Assembly (NCBI RefSeq): GCF_004000255.1
Contig: NZ_RCIQ01000003.1
Location: 1 to 56,387 of the forward strand
Reading direction: 5' to 3'
Source of the DNA: Nioella ostreopsis
Lineage (GTDB): Bacteria > Pseudomonadota > Alphaproteobacteria > Rhodobacterales > Rhodobacteraceae
Length of the DNA stretch: 56,387 nucleotides
Shown here: piece by piece, positions 1 to 8,107 of the stretch
Layout of the letters: each line of letters opens with the position of its first letter
How positions within the stretch are numbered: position 1 is the stretch's first letter
Notes under the pieces: generated by a model
What the model saw: only the letters and a program-made list of their open reading frames with translations
The model's database searches: none
Told to the model about the DNA's origin: nothing
Position numbers and translations under genes: made by a program

Positions 1-20
1 GCAGGCCCCGTTACAGCATC

Positions 21-590
21 TCATACCCAATAGATGACGGTTGCAGCGAGTGCGATGGCTGAGAGGAAGACCTTCGGGCATCTGTCGTAGCGGGTTGCCA
101 TACGCCGCCAATCCTTGAGCCTTCCGAACATGATCTCGATCCGGTTGCGCCGCTTGTATCGGCGCTTGTCGTACTTGACGGTTTTCTTGCGCTGTTTTCG
201 GCCGGGGATACATGCGCGTATCCCTTTGTCTTTCAACGCTTCTCTGAACCAATCGGCATCATATCGGCGGTCCCCCAACAGCCATTCCACCTTTGGCAAA
301 CTGCTCACCAAAGCGCGGGCGCCGATGTAATCGCTGACCTGTCCTGCAGTGACGAACAGATTGAGACGACGTCCCTGGCTGTCACAGATCGCGTGGAGCT
401 TGGTGTTCATTCCTCCCTTGGTGCGTCCAATCAGGCGTCCACGCCCCCCATTTTCACGCCTATGCTGGTCGCTGTTCGGTGGGCCTTGAGATAGGTTGCA
501 TCGATCATCACGGTTTTCTGTTCGCCGTGCTCGGCTGCCAGTCCGGCCATCATCCGGGCGAAGATGCCCTTGTCGCTCCACCGCTTCCAA
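21..590 (-). CDS. IS5-family transposase OrfB (reached by -1 frameshift)
   Basis: This is the catalytic C-terminal half of the transposase, with the second Asp (LLGDRRYDADWF) and the Glu of the DDE triad (RRNRIEIMFGRLKDW). It probably has no start of its own: the frame upstream of about base 447 is a shadow of OrfA, and frame arithmetic shows that a -1 slip on the G6 run at 444-449 joins OrfA to OrfB. This arrangement is typical of the IS427 subgroup. The frame closes about 20 bases from the window edge and appears intact. The frameshift is inferred from the layout. Confidence 0.8.
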   Translation of the reverse strand: MEAVERQGHLRPDDGRTGSRARRTENRDDRCNLSQGPPNSDQHRRENGGRGRLIGRTKGGMNTKLHAICDSQGRRLNLFVTAGQVSDYIGARALVSSLPKVEWLLGDRRYDADWFREALKDKGIRACIPGRKQRKKTVKYDKRRYKRRNRIEIMFGRLKDWRRMATRYDRCPKVFLSAIALAATVIYWV

Positions 591-778
591 CGGTTATAGA
601 GAGTCTTGTGTGGGCCATAGGCCGCAGGTGCGTCGCGCCACCTCAACCCATTGCGATTAATGAAGATAATCCCACTCAAAACGCGCCTGTCATCAACGCG
701 TGGCTTGCCGTGAGACTTGGGGAAGAAGGGCTCAAGACGCGCCATCTGCGCATCCGTAAGCTAGAAAAGATCAGACAT
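431..778 (-). pseudogene. IS5-family transposase OrfA with internal amber codon
   Basis: This is the N-terminal half of an IS5-family transposase (DUF4096-type helix-turn-helix domain plus the first catalytic Asp). The natural start appears to be the ATG at 776-778, giving MSDLF, then a TAG at 761-763, then LTDAQMARLEPFF. Relatives typically have Trp at this codon (recalled from the family), so TGG to TAG is the likely change. An in-frame ATG at 743-745 could still restart translation and give a 104-residue OrfA. The frame ends at a TGA (431-433) just after a run of six G (444-449), the expected place for a -1 shift into OrfB. Whether the element still moves is unknown. Confidence 0.75.
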
Positions 779-878
779 GGTCACCGCTCGTTTTCGAACC
801 GTGAATTACGACCCCCCACGGAAATCAATAGGTCCTGACCCTAATCGTTCAACACGGTTTCATCTTATGAATCGAGGA

Positions 879-1781
879 TCAGGCCATACTGGTTACAATC
901 CTCGGCGCTGCAAAGTCGAGGAATGCGCGGAGCTTCTGGGGGATCAAGACGCGCGGTTCATAGAGAAGGTGAACCGGCCAGGGAATTGGTTCGAATTCCT
1001 TTAAAATTGGAACGAGCCTCCCGGCCTTGATTGCTTCGGTGGCCTGGTATGACAGAACGCGCGTGAACCCTAAGCCGTCGACCGCGGCATCAATCGCCGC
1101 TTCGGCGGTATTCACGATCAGGCGCGATCGGATTGGCATGACTTTCTGCGGCCACTCCGATCCGAACTGCCAGTTCGATGGCGACATTAGGCTCTCGAAG
1201 GTGATTGCGTCCATCTGCGCGAGGTCGTCGGGGCCCTCGGGTGTTTTGTGGTTCGCGAGGTATGAGGGGCTGGCGCAGATGATCTGGCGCACCTCGCCCA
1301 CTTTGCTTGCGATGAACATACTGTCTGAAAGCGGGCCGATGCGCACAGCTAGATCAAGATGTTCTTCGTTCAGGTTGACCGGGCGGTCCGTGAGCTCCAG
1401 CCGTATGTCGACTTCTGGGAAGGCCCTGAGGAAGGCAGTCACCACGGGCAGCACGTGCAACCGGCCAAAGACGATGGGTGCGGTCATCGTCAGCGTTCCA
1501 CGCGGCGTGGTAAATTCACCGCGGGCGTTGAGTTCTGCTTCTGCAACCTCCTCGATAATCCTGCGGCAGGCCGCGATATAGGCCTGACCGGTATCAGTAA
1601 GCGTCAGCCCTCGAGGGGAGCGTAGCAAAAGCTCGGCCCCAATGTTGTTCTCAAGTTCGGATATTCGGCGGCTGACCGTGGCGATCGGCATCGACAGCGC
1701 TCGAGCTCCGGCGGTCAGGCTGCCTTCGTCTACGACGCGCACGAATATGGACATGGTCTCTAAGCGGTCGGTCACGTTCAT
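879..1781 (-). CDS. LysR-family transcriptional regulator
   Basis: This 300-residue protein has the normal LysR length. An N-terminal winged helix-turn-helix covers about residues 1-65, with the recognition region GSLTAGARALSMPIATVSRR. It is followed by the linker helix and a periplasmic-binding-like effector domain (about 90-295). It is transcribed away from a three-gene set starting at 1879, with only 97 bases between the starts. That layout, and a TTGAGA-N7-TCTCAA palindrome at 1790-1808, suggest it controls both its own gene and the neighbours. The inducer cannot be read from the sequence. The window suggests this is accessory DNA next to an IS element. Confidence 0.93.
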   Translation of the reverse strand: MNVTDRLETMSIFVRVVDEGSLTAGARALSMPIATVSRRISELENNIGAELLLRSPRGLTLTDTGQAYIAACRRIIEEVAEAELNARGEFTTPRGTLTMTAPIVFGRLHVLPVVTAFLRAFPEVDIRLELTDRPVNLNEEHLDLAVRIGPLSDSMFIASKVGEVRQIICASPSYLANHKTPEGPDDLAQMDAITFESLMSPSNWQFGSEWPQKVMPIRSRLIVNTAEAAIDAAVDGLGFTRVLSYQATEAIKAGRLVPILKEFEPIPWPVHLLYEPRVLIPQKLRAFLDFAAPRIVTSMA

Positions 1782-1789
1782 TCCATTTT

Positions 1790-1808
1790 TTGAGAACTTC
1801 TATCTCAA
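1790..1808. promoter_or_regulatory. Candidate LysR operator (TTGAGA-N7-TCTCAA)
   Basis: A perfect 6+6 inverted repeat with a 7-base spacer lies 8 bases before the lysR start and 70 bases before the divergent gene. It fits the T-N11-A form of LysR recognition sites. A second palindrome, CTACT-N7-AGTAG, follows at 1818-1834 and may be the activation site. Binding is inferred from position and symmetry only. Confidence 0.6.
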
Positions 1809-1878
1809 TAATACAATCTACTCCCGCTTAGTAGAAGGCTCTAAATCTGCCTCACACAGCAAGCAGAGGAGCTTTCAA

Positions 1879-2433
1879 ATGTCTCGCATCACCTATCCCA
1901 CCAGCATCGAAACCGCGCCCGAGGCTTCGCAGCCGCTATTGCAAGCCGTCGAGAAACAATTGGGCACCGTCCCCAATCTGTTCCGTCTCGTCAGTGTCAG
2001 TCCTGCTGCGCTGGAGGGGTATCTTGGTCTCTCCGGTGCTCTCAGCAAAGGTCGGCTGCCCGCAGCGACTCGCGAACGAGTGGCCCTGGCCGTAGCGCAG
2101 GCGAATGGCTGCAACTATTGCCTTTCGGCCCATACCTATCTCGGTAAGAACCTCGCCAAGCTCAATGACGCCGAAATCGCAGCCAACCGGGCTGGTCGTT
2201 CGAACGACGTCAAGGCGGATTCCGCTGTGCGCTTCGCAGTCAAGATCGTCAACGCGCGTGGCCGAGTCGCCAACGAGGAGCTTAAGGCGATCCGCGATGC
2301 CGGATATGACGACGGTCAGGTCATCGAGATTGTGCAGCATGTCGCCCTGAACATCTGGACCAACTACCTCAACGAACTCGCACAGACCGAGGTCGACTTC
2401 CCCATGGTCGATGCCGGCGCACACGCCGCATGA
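1879..2433 (+). CDS. Carboxymuconolactone decarboxylase / AhpD-like family protein
   Basis: A 184-residue protein of the CMD/AhpD fold, related to peroxidase-type proteins. The redox motif CNYCLSAH (about residues 76-83) carries the CXXC pair and the nearby His typical of the peroxidase-like branch. The start at 1879 is chosen because GAGGAG lies about 7 bases upstream; a longer frame runs back into lysR but has no ribosome site and no family similarity. It is the first of three co-directional genes (a DUF1348-type protein and a PNPOx-like protein follow) that look co-transcribed under the divergent LysR regulator. The substrate is unknown; a thiol-dependent peroxide or small-molecule detoxification role is inferred. 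Confidence 0.88.
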   Translation: MSRITYPTSIETAPEASQPLLQAVEKQLGTVPNLFRLVSVSPAALEGYLGLSGALSKGRLPAATRERVALAVAQANGCNYCLSAHTYLGKNLAKLNDAEIAANRAGRSNDVKADSAVRFAVKIVNARGRVANEELKAIRDAGYDDGQVIEIVQHVALNIWTNYLNELAQTEVDFPMVDAGAHAA

Positions 2434-2515
2434 CCCCGGCGCGGCGGTCGGGCCTTGTCCCCCTTGCCCGGCCGCCCGCCTCGTATTCTTTCCACTTGCC
2501 GAATAGGATGCAGCG

Positions 2516-2980
2516 ATGAGCCGTCCCCCACTTCCCCCGTTCACCGAAGACAGCGCCAAGAAGAAGGTCCGTCTGGCCGAGGACGGCTGGAACTCCCGTG
2601 ATCCAGCCAAAGTGGCGCTGGCCTATACGTCCGACAGCCGCTGGCGGAACCGCGTCGAGTTCCCGGTTGGGCGCGCAGAGATTGAGGCTTTCCTGGCCCG
2701 CAAGTGGGCGCGTGAGATGGAGTATCGGCTGATTAAAGAACTCTGGGCTTTCGCGGGTAATCGGATCGCAGTGAGGTATGCCTATGAATATCGTGATGAT
2801 AGCGGGCAATGGTTCCGGGCCTATGGCAACGAGAACTGGGAATTTGCTGAAGACGGTCTGATGGCGCACCGTCACGCCAGCATAAACGAGCGTCCGATCT
2901 GCGAGGAGGATCGCAGGTTTCACTGGCCACTGGGCCGACGGCCTGACGATCACCCGAGCCTCTCCGATCTGGGATTTTGA
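2516..2980 (+). CDS. DUF1348 / NTF2-like superfamily protein
   Basis: This 154-residue protein resembles the DUF1348 branch of the NTF2-like (SnoaL) fold: an early helix with [20 protein letters not shown], then [18 protein letters not shown], and the strand-rich ending [16 protein letters not shown]. Members are small cone-shaped dimers, and no biochemical role has been assigned to this group. It sits 82 bases after the CMD-type gene and 3 bases before the next one, so co-transcription is likely. No signal peptide is seen, so it is cytoplasmic. Confidence 0.85.
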   Translation: MSRPPLPPFTEDSAKKKVRLAEDGWNSRDPAKVALAYTSDSRWRNRVEFPVGRAEIEAFLARKWAREMEYRLIKELWAFAGNRIAVRYAYEYRDDSGQWFRAYGNENWEFAEDGLMAHRHASINERPICEEDRRFHWPLGRRPDDHPSLSDLGF

Positions 2981-2983
2981 TCC

Positions 2984-3883
2984 GTGAACAAAAGTCGAGT
3001 GACCGAACCCAACCACACATTTCACGCCGGTGAACGCGCCGTGCAGGAGCGTGCTGGTGTACCGGCAGAGTGGCGGCAACGCGCTGCCCGTGCCATCCGG
3101 GCGGAGCTGTCCGCACGCCACCAGGACTTTTTTGAGAACCTGCCGGTGTTCTTTGTTGGCCTGCAGGATATGCTGGGCCGACCGTGGGCCACGATCTGTC
3201 CGCTACCAACGGGGGCACAGGCGACGCGCACCCGGCTTACGGCCAACACCCGACCAGTGCTCGCCAAGCCGCTCGACCTGGATCTGCGGCCGGGCAGCAA
3301 GGCGGCAGTGCTCGGACTGGACTTCGCGACTCGGCGGCGCAACCGTATGAATGGCGAAGTCGCTGCAGCCTCAGAGGATTTACTGTCAATCGCCGTCGAG
3401 CAGAGCTTTGGCAACTGCCCGAAATACATTCGGACGCGCGATGTCCGCCCGCCCGCCAAACCATCGACGCCCACCGAAGGCTCGCGTGTAGCAATCAGTG
3501 ATGTAGCAGTGCGGCGGATCATCTCTTCAGCGGATACGTTCTTCATCGCGACCCTTACGAAGGACGGGGCGGACGTTTCCCATCGAGGAGGGATGCCCGG
3601 CGCTCTGCACCAGAATGTGGACGGCTCACTTTCCTTTCCGGATTATGCCGGAAATCAGTATTTCAACACGCTTGGCAACATTGAGGTTTCTAGCCGCGCC
3701 GGGCTGTTCATTCCGGACTTTGCCAGTGGTGAGGCAATCCTGCTCACGGGCAAGGCCGGAATCGATTGGTCTCCAGCCCGAGCTGCAGAGTTCGAAGGGG
3801 CCGAGCGCGTCGTGGACATCCACCCAGAAGATGTCTGGTACGCCCGGCATGCGTTGCCGCGCGGCGTCTTCACGGAGGAATGA
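2984..3883 (+). CDS. Pyridoxamine 5'-phosphate oxidase-family flavin-binding protein
   Basis: A 299-residue protein starting at GTG, three bases after the previous stop, which suggests translational coupling. Residues from about 165 onward match the FMN-binding split-barrel fold (ADTFFIATLTKDGADVSHRG, then SFPDYAGNQYFNTLGNI). The N-terminal half, with EWRQRAARAIRAELSARHQD and FFENLPVFFVGLQD, is the partner domain seen in longer PNPOx-like proteins of oxidoreductase operons. The pairing of a CMD-type, an NTF2-type and a PNPOx-type protein suggests a small oxidative or xenobiotic response unit. The enzyme activity is not known. Confidence 0.85.
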   Translation: MNKSRVTEPNHTFHAGERAVQERAGVPAEWRQRAARAIRAELSARHQDFFENLPVFFVGLQDMLGRPWATICPLPTGAQATRTRLTANTRPVLAKPLDLDLRPGSKAAVLGLDFATRRRNRMNGEVAAASEDLLSIAVEQSFGNCPKYIRTRDVRPPAKPSTPTEGSRVAISDVAVRRIISSADTFFIATLTKDGADVSHRGGMPGALHQNVDGSLSFPDYAGNQYFNTLGNIEVSSRAGLFIPDFASGEAILLTGKAGIDWSPARAAEFEGAERVVDIHPEDVWYARHALPRGVFTEE

Positions 3884-4785
3884 GAGGAAGGGTGGCGATC
3901 TGCCTCAGTTGCTCCGCCGCTCAAAACCTGGGGCTGCAGGATCTCGATGTGTGACCCAACGCGTTTCTCGCTACTGTCTGAGGTGACAGACACAAACGGC
4001 CGGTCCGGTGGTCCGCATCGTGGCATGTTGCGGGCGGACGATCAGCGGCGAGGGGCCGCCCACGTCGCCGCGATCCGGGCTCGGCAACAAGATGCTGAAG
4101 TCGCTCCGATGTCGGCAGTGAACCCAAACCGTACATTGGATTCCATCAGTGGAGCACAGCAGTTCTTTGAGAGCGCCAGTTGCACCTGAATTGACAAAAA
4201 TCAATGCTCGCCCATGCCTTATTGCGAGTTCCTTGTGATGAAACAGCAGACATTCAGTAACTCATTCACAACGATATTGCCGCAGAGCAGAGACAAGCTC
4301 ACGGGGGCTGGAAACCGATCCTGTTCCCTTACCCAGCGCCAAACTGTTTGTCGCGATACGCAATACCTTTGCGCTACGACAAGTCAGAAAAAAAATCTCT
4401 CCGCTTGAGGATCAGCGTGGAGCTGGTTTGCGGCAGATGCCCTAGGCGGCTCTAAGGAAGCCTGCACACGCCCTTCGGACTTGGCTGAAGTGGGAGCGTC
4501 AGAGGCGAAGCTGAAGAAATCGGGTGTATCTTTGGAGCGTTTAGACGACATTCGAAAGCCCACTGGTTGGGCAAATCGAAGGCCTCTTGCACTTCACGAT
4601 TTGCAGATCAGCTCTTAACGGCGAGCCAGCAGATGACAGCCTGAGGCGCGACGTGACAAAGATTTTCATGACGCGAAAAGATGCTCAACCCAGTTTCAAG
4701 CACCTGAACTTTGTGGGGCCACATGTGGGGCTGCAATCTAGTGAAGAAAAATATCTTCACATTATCAATATTTTATGTGGATTTA
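3884..4785. other. Gene-poor 900-base stretch ending at the tRNA-Ser 3' end
   Basis: No frame here has convincing codon use, a ribosome site and family similarity together. The right half, from about 4190, is visibly richer in A+T than the core genes. It holds a short repeat pair TGTGGGGC-CACA-TGTGGGGC at about 4712-4733 and a perfect stem GTGAAGA-N6-TCTTCAC at 4741-4760, without a following T-run. The stretch looks like decayed or non-coding island-edge DNA beside a tRNA. No integrase is visible. Confidence 0.5.
4741..4760. repeat. Perfect 7-bp inverted repeat downstream of tRNA-Ser
   Basis: GTGAAGA and TCTTCAC flank a 6-base A+T loop, 26 bases past the tRNA 3' end. It could be a processing or termination hairpin for the leftward tRNA transcript, or part of an attachment region. 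There is no T-run on the minus strand side, so a simple intrinsic terminator is doubtful. Confidence 0.4.
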
Positions 4786-4875
4786 TGGCGGAGAGACAGG
4801 GATTCGAACCCTGGGTGGACTTGCGCCCACAACGGTTTTCGAGACCGCCCCGTTCGACCACTCCGGCACCTCTCC
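4786..4875 (-). tRNA. tRNA-Ser (anticodon CGA)
   Basis: Read on the minus strand, the 90 bases fold as a class II tRNA: acceptor stem GGAGAGG with TCTCTCC, the anticodon loop around TCTCGAAAA with CGA, a long variable arm, the T arm GGTTCGAATCC, and an encoded CCA end at 4786-4788. The length and long variable arm fit serine. It decodes UCG. The gene lies exactly between gene-poor accessory-looking DNA and core genes, a common integration site for islands. Confidence 0.96.
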
Positions 4876-5054
4876 GCGCTTTATCAGGGGTCGTGAAGCG
4901 GGCATTTAGACGGTCCTTTCCGGGCGTGCAAGGGGGGAAGTGTCGGTTTCCCGCCGATCAAGCGGATTTGTCCGGGGCATGGCTGGAAATCCCGCGCGGC
5001 GCGCCCCATTGTTCTGAACAGGACCATTACGGGTTTCCAGCGAAAGGACCGTTC

Positions 5055-5894
5055 ATGCTGCGTGCGATTTGCCTCTCTGTCTCTCTTGTCGTCGGTGCCG
5101 GGCCGGCTCTTGCCCAAAGCCCTGTTGCCCTGCGGGAGACGACGCTGGCCATGCTGGATGCGATCGGGATGGAGCAGAGCATCAACATCATGGTGCAGGC
5201 AGGGGTGCGCGACGGGCGCGGGCTGGAGGATGACCTGTTCCCCGGGCGCGGTGGCGCGGCATGGGGCAACGTCGTGGACCGGCTCTATGCCCATGACACG
5301 CTGCGCGGATTTTTCTACGAGGGTTTTCCCGAAGATCGGCTGTCCGAAGATCGGGCGGCAGAGATTACCGCGTTTTTCTCCTCCGACCTTGGTGAACGGA
5401 TTGTCGAAGGCGAACTGACCGCGTGGGAAGCCATTACCGATCAGGCCGTGGAAGACGCGGCGAACGAGGTCTATTTCCAGCAGCTTGCAGAGGCCAATCC
5501 CCGGCTTGAGCTGTTGGAACGGTTCACCGAGGTCAACGGGTTCGTCGATTTCAACGTCATGGGGGCGCTGAACGCCAATTTTGCCTTCCTGCGCGGTATG
5601 TCCGATGGCGGCGCCTATGAACGTCCGATCCCCGAGGACATGATCTTGACGCAGGTCTGGCAGGGCGAGCCGGAGATCCGCGAAGACACGATCCTGTGGC
5701 TCTATTCCTTCCAGTTGATGGCCTATGCCGATCTGAGTGATGAAGAGCTTGAAGCCTATATCGCGTTCTCGGAATCCGATGCCGGGCAGCTTTACAACTC
5801 GACCGTGTTCGCAGGCTATGACGCGGTGTTTTCCGAGATGAGCTATCGTCTGGGGAACGCGGCTGCGGTGTTCATGACGGGCGAGCCGACCTGA
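5055..5894 (+). CDS. Secreted DUF2059-like protein, copy 1
   Basis: This 279-residue protein begins with a clear signal peptide (MLRAICLSVSLVVGAGPALA, then QSP), so it is exported to the periplasm. The mature part is acidic and helical, and includes a late EEAYIAFSESDAGQLYNS-like stretch resembling DUF2059, a family of periplasmic proteins without known function. The start at 5055 follows AAAGGACC closely; a longer open frame upstream simply reads through the tRNA. A diverged paralogue follows 75 bases later in the same direction, so this is a tandem duplication. Confidence 0.82.
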   Translation: MLRAICLSVSLVVGAGPALAQSPVALRETTLAMLDAIGMEQSINIMVQAGVRDGRGLEDDLFPGRGGAAWGNVVDRLYAHDTLRGFFYEGFPEDRLSEDRAAEITAFFSSDLGERIVEGELTAWEAITDQAVEDAANEVYFQQLAEANPRLELLERFTEVNGFVDFNVMGALNANFAFLRGMSDGGAYERPIPEDMILTQVWQGEPEIREDTILWLYSFQLMAYADLSDEELEAYIAFSESDAGQLYNSTVFAGYDAVFSEMSYRLGNAAAVFMTGEPT

Positions 5895-5969
5895 CAGGTG
5901 GCCTCCGGGCCCGCTTTGCTTTAGACTTTGAGTCATTCCAGACGGATCAGATTTCTAAAGGAGGTGGGT

Positions 5970-6824
5970 ATGTTTGCCCGGATTGCAATCTGCGCTTTGC
6001 TGTGCCTGTCCGTGCCTGTCCACGCGCAGGATCAAGACCCTGAGGCCGAACAGGTCGATGCGTTGTTCGACGCGGCCGGGTTCGATGCGAACCTTGCCAA
6101 TCTTCGAGGGGCCGCATTGGCAGAGTGGCAGGGGACCCAGGACGATTTCTATCCAGAGGCGGTCCCCGCGGCCTGGACAGACGCCATGGAGGCAGCCACT
6201 GATCCGGCGCAGATCGCCGCCGATTTCCGGCGCGGCTTCCTGACCGTGGCGTTTTCCCCGGCGGAGATGGAGACCGCGATTGCGGCGCTCGAAACACCTT
6301 TCGGGCAACGGTTGACCGAGATTGGCCAGACGATCTCGACCCGCCTGGCCGAAGCCGAGAACCTGCAAGGGGCGTTTGCCGGGGCAGAGCTGACCAATGA
6401 TCCGCGGGTCATTGCTGCGGACAGGGTTCTGGAGCTGCGGGGCTCCGTCGCGACGCATTTCGCCTTTCTGCGGGCTTCGGAACAGGCCTATTATCTTGGC
6501 CTCAACGGTGACCCCCTGGATCAGGTCGATCGTCCGGCGTCGGTTGCGGAAGACCTGAGCGCCTATATGGCCGACTGGGAAAGCTATTTCGAGGACATCC
6601 ACGATGATGTGACCCTGTCCTATCGGCAGATGTTCTTTCTGGTGACAGATGGCTTCACAAGCGATGAAGTGGATGAATGGGTGACGCGGGCCGAACAGCC
6701 CTGGGCACAGGCTTTCGAGGACGCATTTCAGGCCGGATATCGTGAAGCCTACAGGCAGAGCATGTACCGTCTGGGGCAGGCGGTTGCCGCCGGTCATGCC
6801 CCGGCAGAGGATGACGGCGGATAA
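5970..6824 (+). CDS. Secreted DUF2059-like protein, copy 2
   Basis: A 284-residue paralogue of the preceding gene. It has a signal peptide (MFARIAICALLCLSVPVHAQ) and shares length, acidity, the NxxxLRG/HFAFLR block and a C-terminal YxxxSMYRLG motif matching the SEMSYRLG of copy 1. The start at 5970 is fixed by a perfect AAAGGAGG seven bases upstream. Function is not known for the family; two copies side by side with separate strong ribosome sites suggest both are made. No catalytic motif is visible. Confidence 0.82.
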   Translation: MFARIAICALLCLSVPVHAQDQDPEAEQVDALFDAAGFDANLANLRGAALAEWQGTQDDFYPEAVPAAWTDAMEAATDPAQIAADFRRGFLTVAFSPAEMETAIAALETPFGQRLTEIGQTISTRLAEAENLQGAFAGAELTNDPRVIAADRVLELRGSVATHFAFLRASEQAYYLGLNGDPLDQVDRPASVAEDLSAYMADWESYFEDIHDDVTLSYRQMFFLVTDGFTSDEVDEWVTRAEQPWAQAFEDAFQAGYREAYRQSMYRLGQAVAAGHAPAEDDGG

Positions 6825-7027
6825 GCCTTAAACTCGGCCTTTGTCGCTTGACTTCGCGACGCACCTCAGGCATCAGCAGGCCTCATTCGCCGCCCATGAC
6901 GACTCGGGCGGCGCTTGCTATTTACAACCGATGTCCCCAAGCGGGGCACGCTGTCCGAGGCGCGACACCGGTCGCACCAACACCCGAGTAGGGGGCCACA
7001 GGGCGCGGGAGAAAAAGGAAGATGCCT

Positions 7028-7663
7028 ATGTTTGCGGTCCTCAAGACCGGTGGCAAGCAGTACAAGGTTCAGTCCGGTGACGTTCTGCGCGTCGAAAAAC
7101 TGGCTGCCGATGCTGGCGAAACCATCCAATTCAACGACGTTCTCATGCTCGGTGGCGACAGCACCGTTCTGGGCGCGCCGACCGTTGCCGGTGCTGCCGT
7201 TCAGGCCACCGTCATCGACCAGATCAAGGGCGAAAAGCTCATCCACTTCGTCAAGCGTCGCCGTAAGCACGGCTCGAAGCGGACCAAGGGTCACCGCCAG
7301 CAGCTGACGCTCGTGCGGATCACCGACATTCTCGCCTCCGGCGCGGATGCAACCGGTGTGAAAGCCGCTGTGGGCGCAGGCTCGGTCTCGACCGCAGCAG
7401 ACGCCGCCCCCGCCGCCAAGCCCGCCAAGAAGGCCGAAGCCGCCCCCGCAGCAGCAGCTGCCGGCGCTGACGACCTCAAGCAGCTGTCCGGTGTCGGCCC
7501 CGCGCTGGAAAAGAAACTGCACGAAGCAGGCGTGACCACCTTCGCACAGATCGCCGCGTGGAACGCTGACGACATCGCCGCCATGGACGAAAAGCTTTCG
7601 TTCAAGGGCCGTATCGAACGCGAAGGCTGGGTCGAACAGGCTCAAGCCAAACTCGCAGAATAA
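7028..7663 (+). CDS. rplU: 50S ribosomal protein L21 with C-terminal helix-hairpin-helix extension
   Basis: Residues 1-100 are canonical L21 ([20 protein letters not shown] at the start, and the basic [18 protein letters not shown] near 75-95), which binds 23S rRNA in the large subunit. After an Ala/Lys-rich linker, residues from about 150 form a helix-hairpin-helix domain with [20 protein letters not shown], so the protein is about twice the usual length. Such a tail is seen in Rhodobacteraceae L21 and may add nucleic-acid contact. An ATG at 7022 is also possible, but AGGA at 7016-7019 lies 8 bases before 7028 and only 2 before 7022. A roughly 200-base leader precedes it. Confidence 0.95.
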   Translation: MFAVLKTGGKQYKVQSGDVLRVEKLAADAGETIQFNDVLMLGGDSTVLGAPTVAGAAVQATVIDQIKGEKLIHFVKRRRKHGSKRTKGHRQQLTLVRITDILASGADATGVKAAVGAGSVSTAADAAPAAKPAKKAEAAPAAAAAGADDLKQLSGVGPALEKKLHEAGVTTFAQIAAWNADDIAAMDEKLSFKGRIEREGWVEQAQAKLAE

Positions 7664-7675
7664 GGAGAGACACCC

Positions 7676-7945
7676 ATGGCACATAAAAAAGCAGGCGGTA
7701 GCTCCCGTAACGGCCGCGACTCCGCTGGTCGCCGTCTCGGCATCAAGAAGTTCGGTGGCGAAGCCGTCATCCCCGGCAACATCATTGCGCGCCAGCGCGG
7801 CACCAAATGGTGGCCGGGCGCGGGTGTCGGCATGGGCAAGGATCACACCATCTTTGCAACCGTCGACGGCGCCGTGAAGTTTCACAAGGGGCTGAAGGGC
7901 CGCACCTTCATTTCCGTACTGCCGGAGGCGGAAGCCGCCGAGTAA
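7676..7945 (+). CDS. rpmA: 50S ribosomal protein L27
   Basis: The 89-residue sequence starts [20 protein letters not shown], the universal L27 N-terminus that reaches toward the peptidyl transferase centre. It then has [20 protein letters not shown] and ends in [13 protein letters not shown]. It follows rplU by 12 bases, with AAGGAGA before the ATG, so the two form the usual operon. An intrinsic terminator follows at 7968-8001. Confidence 0.98.
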   Translation: MAHKKAGGSSRNGRDSAGRRLGIKKFGGEAVIPGNIIARQRGTKWWPGAGVGMGKDHTIFATVDGAVKFHKGLKGRTFISVLPEAEAAE

Positions 7946-7967
7946 CGCCGGACCTTTTGCAAGATTA

Positions 7968-8005
7968 AAAGGGGGATCGGCATCAAGGCCGGTCCCCCTT
8001 TCACT
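7968..8005 (+). terminator. Intrinsic terminator after rplU-rpmA
   Basis: A 14-bp stem (AAAGGGGGATCGGC with GCCGGTCCCCCTTT, one G-T pair) closes a 6-base loop and is followed by TCACTTTT. It ends the ribosomal operon before the acetyltransferase gene. Confidence 0.8.
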
Positions 8006-8107
8006 TTTCGGGGCTATGGCCTTGAGGTGCCCGACCGAAGGCCCCAACTGAAAGGGGCAGGTGGCGGGCCCGACCCCGAAAAGACCACTGTTCTGAGGAG
8101 GAGCAGA

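Larger units (their letters stand above)
1..841 (-). mobile_element. IS5-family insertion sequence (IS427-like), cut by window edge
   Basis: Two overlapping transposase frames on the minus strand together carry the DDE residues of the IS5 family: Asp in VMIDATYLKAH, Asp in LLGDRRYDADWF and Glu in RRNRIEIMFGRL. The probable outer end on the gene-start side is the GGGTCAGGACC read on the minus strand from about 841, next to a CTAA. The other end lies left of base 1, so terminal inverted repeats and target duplication cannot be compared here. The end position is inferred. Confidence 0.8.

Noticed and set aside
3884-4585. Small open frames of 60-120 codons in the island edge
   Set aside because: None has a ribosome site, good codon use and recognisable motifs together; several overlap each other on both strands.
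4587-5054. Long upstream extension of the first DUF2059-like gene
   Set aside because: It reads straight through the tRNA-Ser gene on the opposite strand and lacks a ribosome site; the signal peptide begins at 5055.
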